A stretch of DNA of 64,000 bases. Origin: Qipengyuania soli. Its GTDB lineage: Bacteria; Pseudomonadota; Alphaproteobacteria; Sphingomonadales; Sphingomonadaceae. Both the position numbers and the translations under genes were made by a program. Positions 44,808 to 53,174 of this stretch are shown here, in pieces. The stretch's first letter is position 1. Every line of letters begins with the position of its first letter. The notes under the pieces were generated by a model that was not told where the DNA came from, did no database searches, and saw only the letters and a list, made by a program, of their open reading frames with translations. The stretch lies in NCBI RefSeq assembly GCF_015529805.1, contig NZ_CP064654.1, positions 558,001 to 622,000 on the forward strand, in the 5' to 3' direction.

Positions 44808-44837
44808 ATGTCATCCCAGCGAACGCTGGGATGACAT
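44808..44837. repeat. REP-like palindrome
   Basis: A perfect 14-base inverted repeat, ATGTCATCCCAGCG / CGCTGGGATGACAT, around a two-base AA centre, about 40 bases after the lipocalin-like stop. The GTCATCCCAGCG core resembles the REP elements scattered in many sphingomonad and other proteobacterial genomes. No T-run follows, so it is not a classic terminator. It is the only copy I see in this window. Confidence 0.7.
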
Positions 44838-44888
44838 GGGGTCAGCACCCCTTTCCTACACCTCGACTCTCGTGCCCTAACCTCGCGG

Positions 44889-45383
44889 ATGAAGCACTAC
44901 CGTCCTCGTGTCCCGCAATCCCGCTCGCCGCCCATTGCCATCCCGCCGTTCCACGCCGTCCCGGTGCGCATTCGCGCGGATGGGTGGACACCGCTGAGGC
45001 AGGCGGAGTTCATCGGACACCTCGCCGCCAAACGCTCGGTTGCGGCGGCGGCGCGCGAGGTGTCGATGGCGCGCGAGACGGCCTATCGCTTGCGTGAGAG
45101 GCCGGGTGCTGAAGGCTTCGCGGCGGCGTGGGACGTAGCGCTGGCGCGGACCGGGTCGGAGGCAGGGAGGGTGCGATTGCTCGCGGCGCTGATGGCAGCG
45201 CGCGAGGCATTGAAGCCCTCGCGAAAGGTCACAGTCGAGCAGCTCAAATGGCGGGTGGAGACCGGGCTGTGGCAGGTGTTTCTGCGAGGTGGTTGCTACG
45301 CCGGAGTGCGGCGCAATCCGGACAATTCCGCGCTTCTTGCGCTTCTCTCCCGCACTCGCCGCGCGGAGTGCGCGACCTGGTGA
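44889..45383 (+). CDS. Helix-turn-helix domain protein, unknown
   Basis: 164 residues, basic. The middle has RQAEFIGHLAAKRSVAAAAREVSMARETAYRLRERPG, a helix-turn-helix of the kind found in many small sphingomonad proteins and in phage terminase small subunits, followed by AAAWDVALA. The N-terminus is Pro/Arg-rich. DNA binding is likely; the role is unknown. It follows the REP-like palindrome and has no partner gene; no integrase or phage gene is nearby. Confidence 0.65.
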   Translation: MKHYRPRVPQSRSPPIAIPPFHAVPVRIRADGWTPLRQAEFIGHLAAKRSVAAAAREVSMARETAYRLRERPGAEGFAAAWDVALARTGSEAGRVRLLAALMAAREALKPSRKVTVEQLKWRVETGLWQVFLRGGCYAGVRRNPDNSALLALLSRTRRAECATW

Positions 45384-45445
45384 AAACGGAAGGTCACACA
45401 TTTCCTCTGTGGTGTTTGCGTTCCACTCCCGCTGCCGATCCGATT

Positions 45446-45459
45446 TTGTCCCAGATCAA
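45446..45459 (+). promoter_or_regulatory. Possible FNR/FixK-type box
   Basis: TTGTC-CCAG-ATCAA matches the TTGAT-N4-ATCAA consensus at eight of ten defined bases, about 90 bases before the universal stress gene. Universal stress genes are often under oxygen-responsive FNR/FixK control, but one imperfect site is weak evidence. Confidence 0.3.
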
Positions 45460-45547
45460 CGACAGGCCGCGCTTCTCGCCCGACAAGGACCACAGCGAGG
45501 CTGTCGAGCGGTCGCTTGTCACCGCCGCCTCCGCGAGGAGACGCGAT

Positions 45548-46366
45548 ATGAAAACCATCCTGTTCAATGCGCTCGGAGACCCGTGCAACGCCGGGCGCCT
45601 CGATGCCGTGCTCGATATTGCGCGGGCATTCGAAGCACATGTGACGCTGCTCCATTCGGTGCCGTTCGAAGCGAGTGTGGCCATCGATCCCTACGCAGCG
45701 ACCTTCGCCGCGCTTGCGCCAGTCTGGCAGGACGAGGCCAACCGCGTGCGCGACAAGATCATCGCCGATCTCGGGAACGAGGATGTTCCGTGGAACTGGG
45801 TCGAAACGGTCGGCCCGACTGCGCGCGCCCTCCTCAAGGAGTCCGCGCTGCAGGACCTGATCGTCGTCGGGGCCCGGGACCCGCAGGCAATCGATGCCGG
45901 GCCGTCATTTACAGCCGGCGAACTGGCGGTGACGGCCGATTGCCCCGTACTGGTGCTGCCAGAGAATGCCTCGCGCTTCGATGCCAGTGCCCCTGTACTG
46001 GTGGCTTGGGACGGGTCGGCCGAGGCATCGCATGCGCTCAAGGCCGCGGTGCCATTCCTGCGACAGGCCAAGGATGTGTATCTGGCGGTGGTCAAGGAGG
46101 CATCGAAGGGCGAGAAACCTCACGACCTGCCTCCACTCGGTGGTGCTGATTACCTTTCGCGCCATGGGATATCGAGCCAGCTGGTCGAAATCGACCCGCG
46201 CGAGCATGTCGTCGCCGAGGCTATCCGCACCGCAGCGGAAATTCGCCATGCCGGTCTCATCGTGATGGGGGCCTATGGGCGGACGCGCCTGTCGGAGCGG
46301 ATCTTCGGCGGCACGACGCGCGACATGCTCGCGGACGTGCGAATTCCCCTGCTGTTGACGAACTGA
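45548..46366 (+). CDS. Universal stress protein (two Usp domains)
   Basis: 272 residues. N-terminal Usp domain (KTILFNALGDP... to about residue 140) lacks a clear ATP motif; the second half (APVLVAWDGSAEA to the end) has the ATP-binding GAYGRTRLSERIFGGTTRDML pattern and the C-terminal strand IPLLLTN. Tandem Usp proteins are stress or hypoxia survival factors. GAGGAG lies seven bases before the ATG at 45548; longer in-frame starts run into the upstream HTH gene and were rejected. Confidence 0.9.
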   Translation: MKTILFNALGDPCNAGRLDAVLDIARAFEAHVTLLHSVPFEASVAIDPYAATFAALAPVWQDEANRVRDKIIADLGNEDVPWNWVETVGPTARALLKESALQDLIVVGARDPQAIDAGPSFTAGELAVTADCPVLVLPENASRFDASAPVLVAWDGSAEASHALKAAVPFLRQAKDVYLAVVKEASKGEKPHDLPPLGGADYLSRHGISSQLVEIDPREHVVAEAIRTAAEIRHAGLIVMGAYGRTRLSERIFGGTTRDMLADVRIPLLLTN

Positions 46367-46372
46367 TGTGAA

Positions 46373-46395
46373 GAGGGCGGCTTCGGGCCGCCCTC
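46373..46395. terminator. Hairpin between convergent genes
   Basis: Nine-base stem GAGGGCGGC / GCCGCCCTC around TTCGG in the 32-base gap between the universal stress gene and the class II aldolase gene. No long T-run on either side, so it is a weak or bidirectional terminator. Confidence 0.5.
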
Positions 46396-46398
46396 TCG

Positions 46399-47193
46399 TC
46401 AGTTGCGGAAGCTAGGATCGATCCGGTCGAGCTTGCGCAGCAGGGCTGGCCAGGCGAGGCCATCGGCGACCATCCCCATTCCTGCGGCAGGGGTCTGGCT
46501 CTCGACCTTCTCGGGCGTGCCCTGCGGCGGGTTGTTGAGGTTCTTGCGACCCGCACTCAGCATGCGGACCTGTGCAGTGCAGGCACGCTCGATGAAGTAG
46601 AGGCGCAGGAAACACTGGGCTACGGTTTTGCCGATCGCCAGCGTGCCGTGGTTGCGCAGGATCATGGCGTGCTTGTCGCCCATGTCCTCGACCAGCCGCT
46701 CGCGCTCCTCGAGGTCGGTCGCGATGCCTTCGTAGTCGTGATAGGCGATGTCGTGGCGCGCGATCATCCCGGTCTGCGTGTGCTCCATCAGCCCCTCAGA
46801 CATGGCGCTGACCGCCTGTCCGTCGGGGGTGTGGAGGTGCATCACCGCGTGGGCATCCTCGCAGTTCATGTGCAGCGCGGAATGGATGGTGAAGCCCGCC
46901 GGATTGACCGGATGCGCGGTCGGCAGGACCGGCTGGCCGTCGGTGTCGATCTTGACGAGGCTCGAGGCGGTGATTTCCTCGAACATCATGTCGTAGGGGT
47001 TGATGAGGAAATGATGCTCCGGTCCCGGAACGCGGGCGGAGAGGTGGGTGAAGATGAGGTCGTCCCAACCATAGAGCGCCACGAGGCGATAGGCGGCGGC
47101 GAGATCTACACGGACCTGCCATTCCTCGGCGCTCACGGCACCGCGGATGTGGCTGTCGTCATTGGCTGACTTGGTTTCGAATACGGTGGCCAT
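46399..47193 (-). CDS. Class II aldolase/adducin family protein
   Basis: 264 residues. Class II (zinc) aldolase fold: WDDLIFTHLSARVPG, the zinc pair in AVMHLHTPDG and the third ligand in RNHGTLAIG. Family members cleave sugar phosphates such as fuculose- or ribulose-phosphate, or are non-enzymatic; the phosphate-binding residues are not clear enough to name a substrate. It lies 11 bases after the HD-domain gene, so the two are an operon. Confidence 0.85.
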   Translation of the reverse strand: MATVFETKSANDDSHIRGAVSAEEWQVRVDLAAAYRLVALYGWDDLIFTHLSARVPGPEHHFLINPYDMMFEEITASSLVKIDTDGQPVLPTAHPVNPAGFTIHSALHMNCEDAHAVMHLHTPDGQAVSAMSEGLMEHTQTGMIARHDIAYHDYEGIATDLEERERLVEDMGDKHAMILRNHGTLAIGKTVAQCFLRLYFIERACTAQVRMLSAGRKNLNNPPQGTPEKVESQTPAAGMGMVADGLAWPALLRKLDRIDPSFRN

Positions 47194-47204
47194 TGTCGCT
47201 CTCC

Positions 47205-47798
47205 TCAGTTCTGCTCGACTGCCGACTTGTAGATGCTGCTCCTGGGACGCTCGAACAGGCGCATCACCATCGGTGCAAAAAATTCCAGCGGCTCGCTGTC
47301 GTAATCCGGATCGAACGCCGGACAGTCGTACTTGTCAATGAATTCGCGCGTCGCCTCGAAATACGGCGAGTCCCGGAAACGGTCGCGCATATCGGGATCG
47401 AGGCCCACGAAATGGAAGAAGTTGTTTCCTTGGAAAATTGCATGATGCTTCACGATCCAGTGGAGTTCCTCCGAAACGAAAGGCTGCAGGATCGCGGCGG
47501 CGATATCGGCATGGTTGTACGCACCCAGCGTGTCGCCGATGTCGTGCAGCAGCGCCATGACCACGTAATCCTCGGGCTTTCCATCGCGATAGGCGCGGGT
47601 GGCCGTCTGCAGGCAGTGGGTCAGCCGGTCGACCGGAAAGCCGCCGAAGTCGCCGTCGAGCAGCTTGAGATGTGCCAGGATTCGCGCCCCGCCGCTTTCG
47701 GCAAAGGGCTTCATGTGGGTCATGATGATGTCCCAGTCTTCCTGGGTCCCCTCCGTCATGGTGCGGAAGGCGGCGGTCTTTTCGAGCACTTCGGTCAT
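47205..47798 (-). CDS. HD-domain protein, possibly diiron oxygenase-like
   Basis: 197 residues, cytoplasmic. Candidate metal residues: His61 (LTHCLQ), His85-Asp86 (ALLHDIGD), His96 (YNHADI), His118/119 (VKHHAIFQ) and an Asp near 155-158 (IDKYDC). The His-24-HisAsp spacing and six-ligand set recall the HD-oxygenases PhnZ and myo-inositol oxygenase, but an ordinary phosphohydrolase also fits. ATG 47798 gives the best N-terminus. Partner of the aldolase gene; divergent from the Crp-type regulator with 58 bases between, suggesting that regulator controls the pair. Confidence 0.8.
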   Translation of the reverse strand: MTEVLEKTAAFRTMTEGTQEDWDIIMTHMKPFAESGGARILAHLKLLDGDFGGFPVDRLTHCLQTATRAYRDGKPEDYVVMALLHDIGDTLGAYNHADIAAAILQPFVSEELHWIVKHHAIFQGNNFFHFVGLDPDMRDRFRDSPYFEATREFIDKYDCPAFDPDYDSEPLEFFAPMVMRLFERPRSSIYKSAVEQN

Positions 47799-47856
47799 GG
47801 CATCGCTCCCCGGCGAAAGTTGCGAATCACCTTCTAGGCGCGCATGAGGCAAAGGA

Positions 47857-48510
47857 ATGCAAAGGACTTATCATTTCGTCGCCATGCCACCGACAAGGGC
47901 CGAGGGAGAGGTTCTGGCGGCACTGGTCGAGGTTGGTCGCAGGCGCGACTGCGCAGGCGGCACGCCGGTTCTTCACCGCGGCGACCCGGGGACCGGCTTC
48001 TGGCTCATCGAGAGTGGCCACGTAATGGCCTGCCGCTTCGGACCCGAGGGGGAGCGGACCTTGTTCGCCGTGCTCGGGCCAGGCGACCTGATTGGCGAGG
48101 TCGCCTGCTTCGCCGGGGTCACGCAGCAGGTCGATGCGATTACCGAAGGCGAGGCATCACTCGTGTGGATCGAAATGGCGCAGGTCGACCGTCTGATGGC
48201 GAACAAGCCCCATGTCGCGCGTTGGCTGCTCGGGACACTGGCCAACAAGCTGCGTGCGGCACTCGATCGGGTCGAGGGCGACCAAAGCCTGTCAGCACAA
48301 GCAAGGATCGCGCGGGTCCTCGTCGACTTGGCGGCGCGTGAAGGGGCCGAGCTTACCCTGACCCAGCAGCAACTCGCGGACCACGTCGGCGTCTCGCGCG
48401 TCACGACCGGGCAGGTGCTCGCCCGTATTGCGCAGGAAGGCGCGATCGAGCGTGGCTATGGCGGCGTGCGCGTGCTCTCTGTCGAGCGGTTGGCGGCCTG
48501 GTCGGCCTAG
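47857..48510 (+). CDS. Crp/Fnr-family transcriptional regulator
   Basis: 217 residues. N-terminal cyclic-nucleotide-binding-like beta-roll (PVLHRGDPGTGFWLIESGHV, FAVLGPGDLIGEVACFAG), a long dimer helix, then a winged helix (LTQQQLADHVGVSRVTTGQVLARIAQEGAI). The FNR iron-sulphur cysteines are absent. The recognition helix reads VSRVTTGQVLAR rather than the E-S-R of FNR, so its DNA site should differ. Divergent from the HD/aldolase operon. Its TAG stop shares CTAG with the convergent hydrolase stop. Confidence 0.88.
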   Translation: MQRTYHFVAMPPTRAEGEVLAALVEVGRRRDCAGGTPVLHRGDPGTGFWLIESGHVMACRFGPEGERTLFAVLGPGDLIGEVACFAGVTQQVDAITEGEASLVWIEMAQVDRLMANKPHVARWLLGTLANKLRAALDRVEGDQSLSAQARIARVLVDLAAREGAELTLTQQQLADHVGVSRVTTGQVLARIAQEGAIERGYGGVRVLSVERLAAWSA

Positions 48511-50228
48511 GCCTGCGTTGCTGTTCCCGCGACGACATACAAGGTCACCAGAAGCCCCGCGATCAGCCCGGCAGGACGATAGCTGCCGGTGCGCTGCCAA
48601 ACGAAGCTGGCGATGATTGCCAGCGCGGTGAGTACGGGGACGAACTGGATCAGGATGACCGTGCTCAGCGGATCCCAGGCGGTGATGAGGGTGCCGGTTG
48701 CGAGGAGCACACCGTAGATCATCACCAGCAAACCCGCGATGCCGCCGGTGAGGGCGAGGATGGCGAAGACCGAGCGTCTGGTCGCGCTCTCTCCCGCAAC
48801 TGTCAGGCCAGCAAGCCCGCGCATGGTGACGAGAAATGCCAGGGTAATCGGGACGACGTAAATCGCCGCGATCCCCCATTGGGCCGCGCTTGGGAACTTT
48901 ATCGCCACGACCCACAGGCGCAGGTCGGTCAGGAACAGGGCCCCGACCAGCCAGACCACTACATAGGCGATTGTCGCGGTACTCACGGCAAGGGCGAGCG
49001 AGCGCAGCCAGTCGGGGCGAGTGTCCTCGATCGAGGCCTTGGTGAAGCGCCCCACGAGCAGGCTCAAGCCTGCGCCCAGGAGTGCCCAGACGGTCACTTG
49101 CGTTGTCACCATCTGCGGCAGGAAAGGCGTTGCCGGTACGAGCAGGTAGATCGCGCCGAACACGGGGAAAAACAGCACTGCGGGCAGGATCGTGGCGAGG
49201 GCGAAGTCACGCTTCCATGCCTGGTCCCTGGCGTTCCTGGCGGGGGTCGGGGTGCCGCGCAGCGAAGCGAAGAACGGGCGGCGCAGCAACAGGTCGATGG
49301 CACCGAGGACGACCATGACGAAGCCGACAAGGCCAACGCCCGTGCCGATTTCCTTCCATAGCCAGGTCTGGTTGTCGGCGGCGAGGGGCTTACCCCCGTC
49401 GAGCGTTGCAGCGAACCAGTCGGCTGCATCGCCGATCGCGGCATGCGAGAAATGGTCGCCGGGGTGGGTGGTCGCTGGCTGGTAAAGCTTGCGCGCGGTT
49501 CCAGCCGCGGTGTCGCCATAGACGCGCCCCGGTTCGACATCGGTATCGGTGCCGAACACGGCCTGCAGCTTCTTGCTTTGTGCTACGTCCGCCGCACGGT
49601 TGGTCCCCCACATCAGCTGCGAGAACTCGTCGTAAGTGCTGAAAACGAGGCCCAGATTGCGCGGCCAGCTCGGCGATCCCTCCTGCGCGAAGGGGGCGCC
49701 GGTGGATGACCCTTCGAGCACCACGGACTTGTACGCATCGGGCATGGCGGCAGCGGCGGCGAGGACGGTCCAGCCGCCCATGGAGTGGCCTTCGAGGCCG
49801 ATATTGTCCTTGTCCACCATCGGCAGCGAGCGAAGGTAGGTCAGCCCGTCGGGACCGCCGAAGCCGTTCGAGAAGGCGGGCCCGTCGCTATAGCCGTGCC
49901 CGGTCTGGTCGAGCGCCAGCACGACATAGCCGCGGCGGGCGAACTCGATCGCAAAACCGTCCTGTGTCTCGCGCGAATTGATGTAGCCGTGAACCGCAAG
50001 AATGCCCGGCGCAGGCGTCTCGGGCGTGGCATTGGCAGGCACGTAGAGCAGGGCGCTCATCTGCTTGCCATCGGTGCCGGCGAAACGGACATCGGTGACG
50101 GCAGTGCCGCCTGCCTCGCGAACTTGCTTGGCGAGAAATCCGCCAGCCAGGATCAGCAATAAGCCCGCTACTAGCAACCACCAGCGCGGCTTGTCGGTCG
50201 CCTGCCCCGTCACGCCATTTGTCGCCAT
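48507..50228 (-). CDS. Alpha/beta hydrolase fused to a multi-helix membrane domain
   Basis: 573 residues. An N-terminal anchor (about 16-34), then a hydrolase domain facing the periplasm: GILAVHGYINSRETQ, LDQTGHGYSDG, nucleophile GHSMGG (Ser about 149) and the His in HPGDHFSH. From about residue 295 to the end there are about eight or nine hydrophobic helices with no recognised transporter motif. The fusion is full length in one frame. It could hydrolyse a periplasmic ester and pass a product to the membrane part, but this is inference. ATG at 50228. Confidence 0.8.
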   Translation of the reverse strand: MATNGVTGQATDKPRWWLLVAGLLLILAGGFLAKQVREAGGTAVTDVRFAGTDGKQMSALLYVPANATPETPAPGILAVHGYINSRETQDGFAIEFARRGYVVLALDQTGHGYSDGPAFSNGFGGPDGLTYLRSLPMVDKDNIGLEGHSMGGWTVLAAAAAMPDAYKSVVLEGSSTGAPFAQEGSPSWPRNLGLVFSTYDEFSQLMWGTNRAADVAQSKKLQAVFGTDTDVEPGRVYGDTAAGTARKLYQPATTHPGDHFSHAAIGDAADWFAATLDGGKPLAADNQTWLWKEIGTGVGLVGFVMVVLGAIDLLLRRPFFASLRGTPTPARNARDQAWKRDFALATILPAVLFFPVFGAIYLLVPATPFLPQMVTTQVTVWALLGAGLSLLVGRFTKASIEDTRPDWLRSLALAVSTATIAYVVVWLVGALFLTDLRLWVVAIKFPSAAQWGIAAIYVVPITLAFLVTMRGLAGLTVAGESATRRSVFAILALTGGIAGLLVMIYGVLLATGTLITAWDPLSTVILIQFVPVLTALAIIASFVWQRTGSYRPAGLIAGLLVTLYVVAGTATQA

Positions 50229-50278
50229 TCGCTCGTTCCCCCTCGGGATGAGCGTCTAGCAAGCTTGGTCGGGCGTGA

Positions 50279-52105
50279 CTATCCGCGCGAGGAAGCGCCG
50301 GGTTTGCCCTTGAAAGGCTTGCCCTTGCCCTTGAAGCCCGGCTTGGGCTTTCCTGCGAACGGCTTGCCGCCGCCTGGCTTGCCTTTGTAGCCGCCGGGCG
50401 CCTTGCCGCCCGGTGCCTTGCCGATCGGACGGGGGCGAACGCGCGGACCGCTGGCATTGTCGCGGTCACGGCGGTTCTGACGTGCCTCGAAACGCGGGCC
50501 TTCGGCAGACTCGACGATCTGGATGGCGTCCTGTTCGTCGTCGGGGGAGGCGGTGCGGGCAACGGCGTCGGCGAACTTCGCCGCGATGGCGCGAGGAATC
50601 TGGAAGTAGGTCTCGAACCCGCCGACCTTTATCGCGCCGATCTCGTTGCGGGTGATGTGCCCACGACGGCAGATTAGCGGCAGGATCCAGCGCGGCTCCG
50701 CATTCTGGCGCCGGCCTATGTCCATCTTGAACCAGACCACATCCTCGAAGCCCGGGCGGTGACGCTCGGCCTTGGCCTTCTCGCGCGCTTCGGGCGTGTT
50801 TGCGAGCAGCTCTTCCGGCTGCGGCATGCTGGCGCGATGCGAATGGACGAGCGCGGCAGCGATATCCTCGGGCGGCATGCGCTTCATCAGATCGGCGGCG
50901 AGCTCGCGGTCGTCCTCGTCGAACTCGCGCGGTTCGGTCAGGCGCTCCATCAGGCGCGTGCGATCCTTGGCGCGGATAGCCTCGGGCGTCGGGGCGTCGA
51001 GCCACTCCGCCTCGATCCGCGCGCCGCGCAGCAGGCCTTCGACCCGGCGACGGCGGTTGTATGGGACGATGATCGCCGCAATGCCCTTCTTGCCCGCGCG
51101 ACCGGTACGGCCAGAACGGTGCTGGAGCGTCTCCGCATCGCGCGGGATTTCGACATGGACGACGAGGCTCAGCGAAGGCAGGTCGATCCCGCGCGCCGCG
51201 ACATCGGTCGCAACGCAGACGCGAGCGCGACGGTCGCGCAGCGCCTGCAGCGCCTGGTTACGCTCCGACTGAGAGTGCTCGCCTGACAGCGCGACGACGC
51301 CGAAGCCACGCTCCTGCAGCGTTGCGTGGAGGTGCCGCACATTGTCGCGCGTGGCGCAGAACAGGATCGCGGTCTCCGCCTCATGGAAGCGCAGGAGATT
51401 GACCACCGCGTGCTCGATTTCGGACGGGCCGACGGTGATGCACTGGTAGGAAATGTCGCCGTGACCACGATCCTCGCCAACAAGGCTGAGGCGCAGCGCA
51501 TCGCGCTGGTAGCGCTCGGCCAGGCGCTCGATCGGGCGGGGCATGGTGGCGGAAAACAGCAGGGTGCGGCGGCTGTCGGGCGTCGCGTCAAGGATCTCCT
51601 CGAGGTCTTCGCGGAAGCCCATGTCGAGCATCTCGTCCGCTTCGTCGAGGACCACGCCGACAAGACCCGAAAGGTCGAGCGCGCCGCGCTCGAGGTGGTC
51701 GCGCAGGCGACCCGGCGTGCCGACCACGATGGCCGGCCCGGCCCGGAGCGCACGGCGTTCCTTGCTCGCGTCCATCCCGCCGACGCAGGTCGCGATGCGC
51801 AGGCCGGCCCCGGCATAGAGCCAGCCGAGTTCGCGGCTCACTTGCAGCGCAAGTTCACGGGTGGGCGCAATGACAAGCACCAGCGGCTGCTCGCTGAGCG
51901 GCATGTCGCCGATCTCGCCCAGCAGTTCGGGCGCGAGCGCAAGGCCGAAGGCGACGGTCTTGCCGCTGCCGGTCTGCGCCGAAACGACGAGGTCGCGGCC
52001 CTGCGCATCGGGGGCAATGACGGCGGCCTGGACTGGAGTGAGAGCGCTGTAACCACGATTCGCAAGCGCATCGCCGATCACCGGCGGAAGGTTTTCAAAA
52101 GACAT
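50279..52105 (-). CDS. DEAD-box ATP-dependent RNA helicase with basic C-terminal tail
   Basis: 608 residues. Helicase motifs in order: Q-motif region GYSALTPVQAAVI, Walker A AQTGSGKT, PTRELA, VVLDEADEML, SAT, ARGIDLPSL and HRSGRTGRAGKKG. After the core comes a DbpA/CsdA-like RNA-binding domain (FEDVVWFKMDIGRRQNAEPRW... IPRAIAAKFADAV) and a 60-residue Gly/Lys/Pro-rich tail made of GKPGG/FKGK-type repeats. It probably unwinds rRNA or structured mRNA, for example in ribosome assembly or cold adaptation. ATG at 52105. Confidence 0.95.
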   Translation of the reverse strand: MSFENLPPVIGDALANRGYSALTPVQAAVIAPDAQGRDLVVSAQTGSGKTVAFGLALAPELLGEIGDMPLSEQPLVLVIAPTRELALQVSRELGWLYAGAGLRIATCVGGMDASKERRALRAGPAIVVGTPGRLRDHLERGALDLSGLVGVVLDEADEMLDMGFREDLEEILDATPDSRRTLLFSATMPRPIERLAERYQRDALRLSLVGEDRGHGDISYQCITVGPSEIEHAVVNLLRFHEAETAILFCATRDNVRHLHATLQERGFGVVALSGEHSQSERNQALQALRDRRARVCVATDVAARGIDLPSLSLVVHVEIPRDAETLQHRSGRTGRAGKKGIAAIIVPYNRRRRVEGLLRGARIEAEWLDAPTPEAIRAKDRTRLMERLTEPREFDEDDRELAADLMKRMPPEDIAAALVHSHRASMPQPEELLANTPEAREKAKAERHRPGFEDVVWFKMDIGRRQNAEPRWILPLICRRGHITRNEIGAIKVGGFETYFQIPRAIAAKFADAVARTASPDDEQDAIQIVESAEGPRFEARQNRRDRDNASGPRVRPRPIGKAPGGKAPGGYKGKPGGGKPFAGKPKPGFKGKGKPFKGKPGASSRG

Positions 52106-52232
52106 GGGTTCTCGATTCTATCGACAGCGCGGCGCGGCGGGGGGCAGGCGCTCTGGCACTGTTCGGCCGGGCCTATAGCAGGCTTGGCCCGGTTTGGCTC
52201 GTGGTTTTTTGTGCAGGTGCGAAAGGGGCCGT

Positions 52233-53153
52233 TCAGCCTTCTTTTTTCACCCGTTGCCGCATCATGCCTTCCTGCGCCACGCTGGCAACAAGCTCTCCGG
52301 CGCGGTTGAAGATGCGGCCGCGGTTGAAGCCTCGGCCGGATCCGCTCCACGGACTGTCGGTGGCGTAGAGCAACCACTCGTCTGCGCGGGCAGGGCGGTG
52401 GAACCAGATCGCATGATCGAGGCTCGCGCCGACCAGCTCGCCGCGCATCCAGCTGAGGCCATGGGGCAGCGCACTGGTGCCGAGCAGGGTGAAGTCGCTG
52501 GCATAGGCGATCACTGCGCGGTGCAGCGCCGCATCGTCGGGCAGGGGCGCGACGGCGCGAAACCAGCTGTGGGCTTTCGGCTCGCTCGGTTCGCGATTCA
52601 TCCAGTGCAGCCGGCCCGCCGTGCGCATGTCGATGGGTCGGGGACGCAGGAAGATCGCGCGCTGCGCTTCGGGCATCCGGTCGCCGGCGCGTTCGGCAAT
52701 CTCGCGGCGGATGTCCATGTCGCTCTGCAGTTCCTCGGGTGGCGCGACATCGGGCATTTCGACGTCGTCATGCTCCAGGCCTTCCTCGGGTCGCTGGAAG
52801 CTGGCGGTGAGGTTGAGGATCGGCCTCGTGCTGCCATCGGCATCCACCTGGCTCGCAACGACGCGGCGGTTGGCGAAGCTGCGCCCGTCGAAATCGCGCG
52901 CGGTGCGGTAGGAAATGTCGATCCCTTCCTCGCCGCCGCGGAGGAAGTAGGCGTGGAGCGAATGCGCCTCCAGTCCCTCGGGCGCGGTGGCTTGGGCGGC
53001 CTGTAGCGCCTGCGCGATAACCTGTCCGCCGAAGACGCGACCGACGCCGCCGACCTGCTTGCGGCCGGTGAAGGCATCCTCGCCATCGCGGGTGACGGTC
53101 AGCAGGCGCACGAGGCCTGCGACGAGTTGCTCGGGGGTTCTCGTATCGCTCAC
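52233..53153 (-). CDS. tesB: Acyl-CoA thioesterase II
   Basis: 306 residues, double-hotdog enzyme hydrolysing medium and long acyl-CoA. GGQVIAQALQAAQ and HSLHAYFLRGG mark the first hotdog; the second holds the catalytic Asp (SLDHAIWFHRP), the Ser/Thr in WLLYATDSPWSG and the Gln in VASVAQEGMMR. Normal length for TesB. It starts with GTG at 53153. It may act with the acyl-CoA ligase and WS/DGAT enzyme elsewhere in the window, but they are not linked. Confidence 0.94.
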   Translation of the reverse strand: MSDTRTPEQLVAGLVRLLTVTRDGEDAFTGRKQVGGVGRVFGGQVIAQALQAAQATAPEGLEAHSLHAYFLRGGEEGIDISYRTARDFDGRSFANRRVVASQVDADGSTRPILNLTASFQRPEEGLEHDDVEMPDVAPPEELQSDMDIRREIAERAGDRMPEAQRAIFLRPRPIDMRTAGRLHWMNREPSEPKAHSWFRAVAPLPDDAALHRAVIAYASDFTLLGTSALPHGLSWMRGELVGASLDHAIWFHRPARADEWLLYATDSPWSGSGRGFNRGRIFNRAGELVASVAQEGMMRQRVKKEG

Positions 53154-53174
53154 GAGAGCGGCTTTGCGGCGACC

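Noticed and set aside
44889..45383. HTH protein as a prophage remnant
   Set aside because: No other phage gene is nearby, and this HTH type occurs outside phages.
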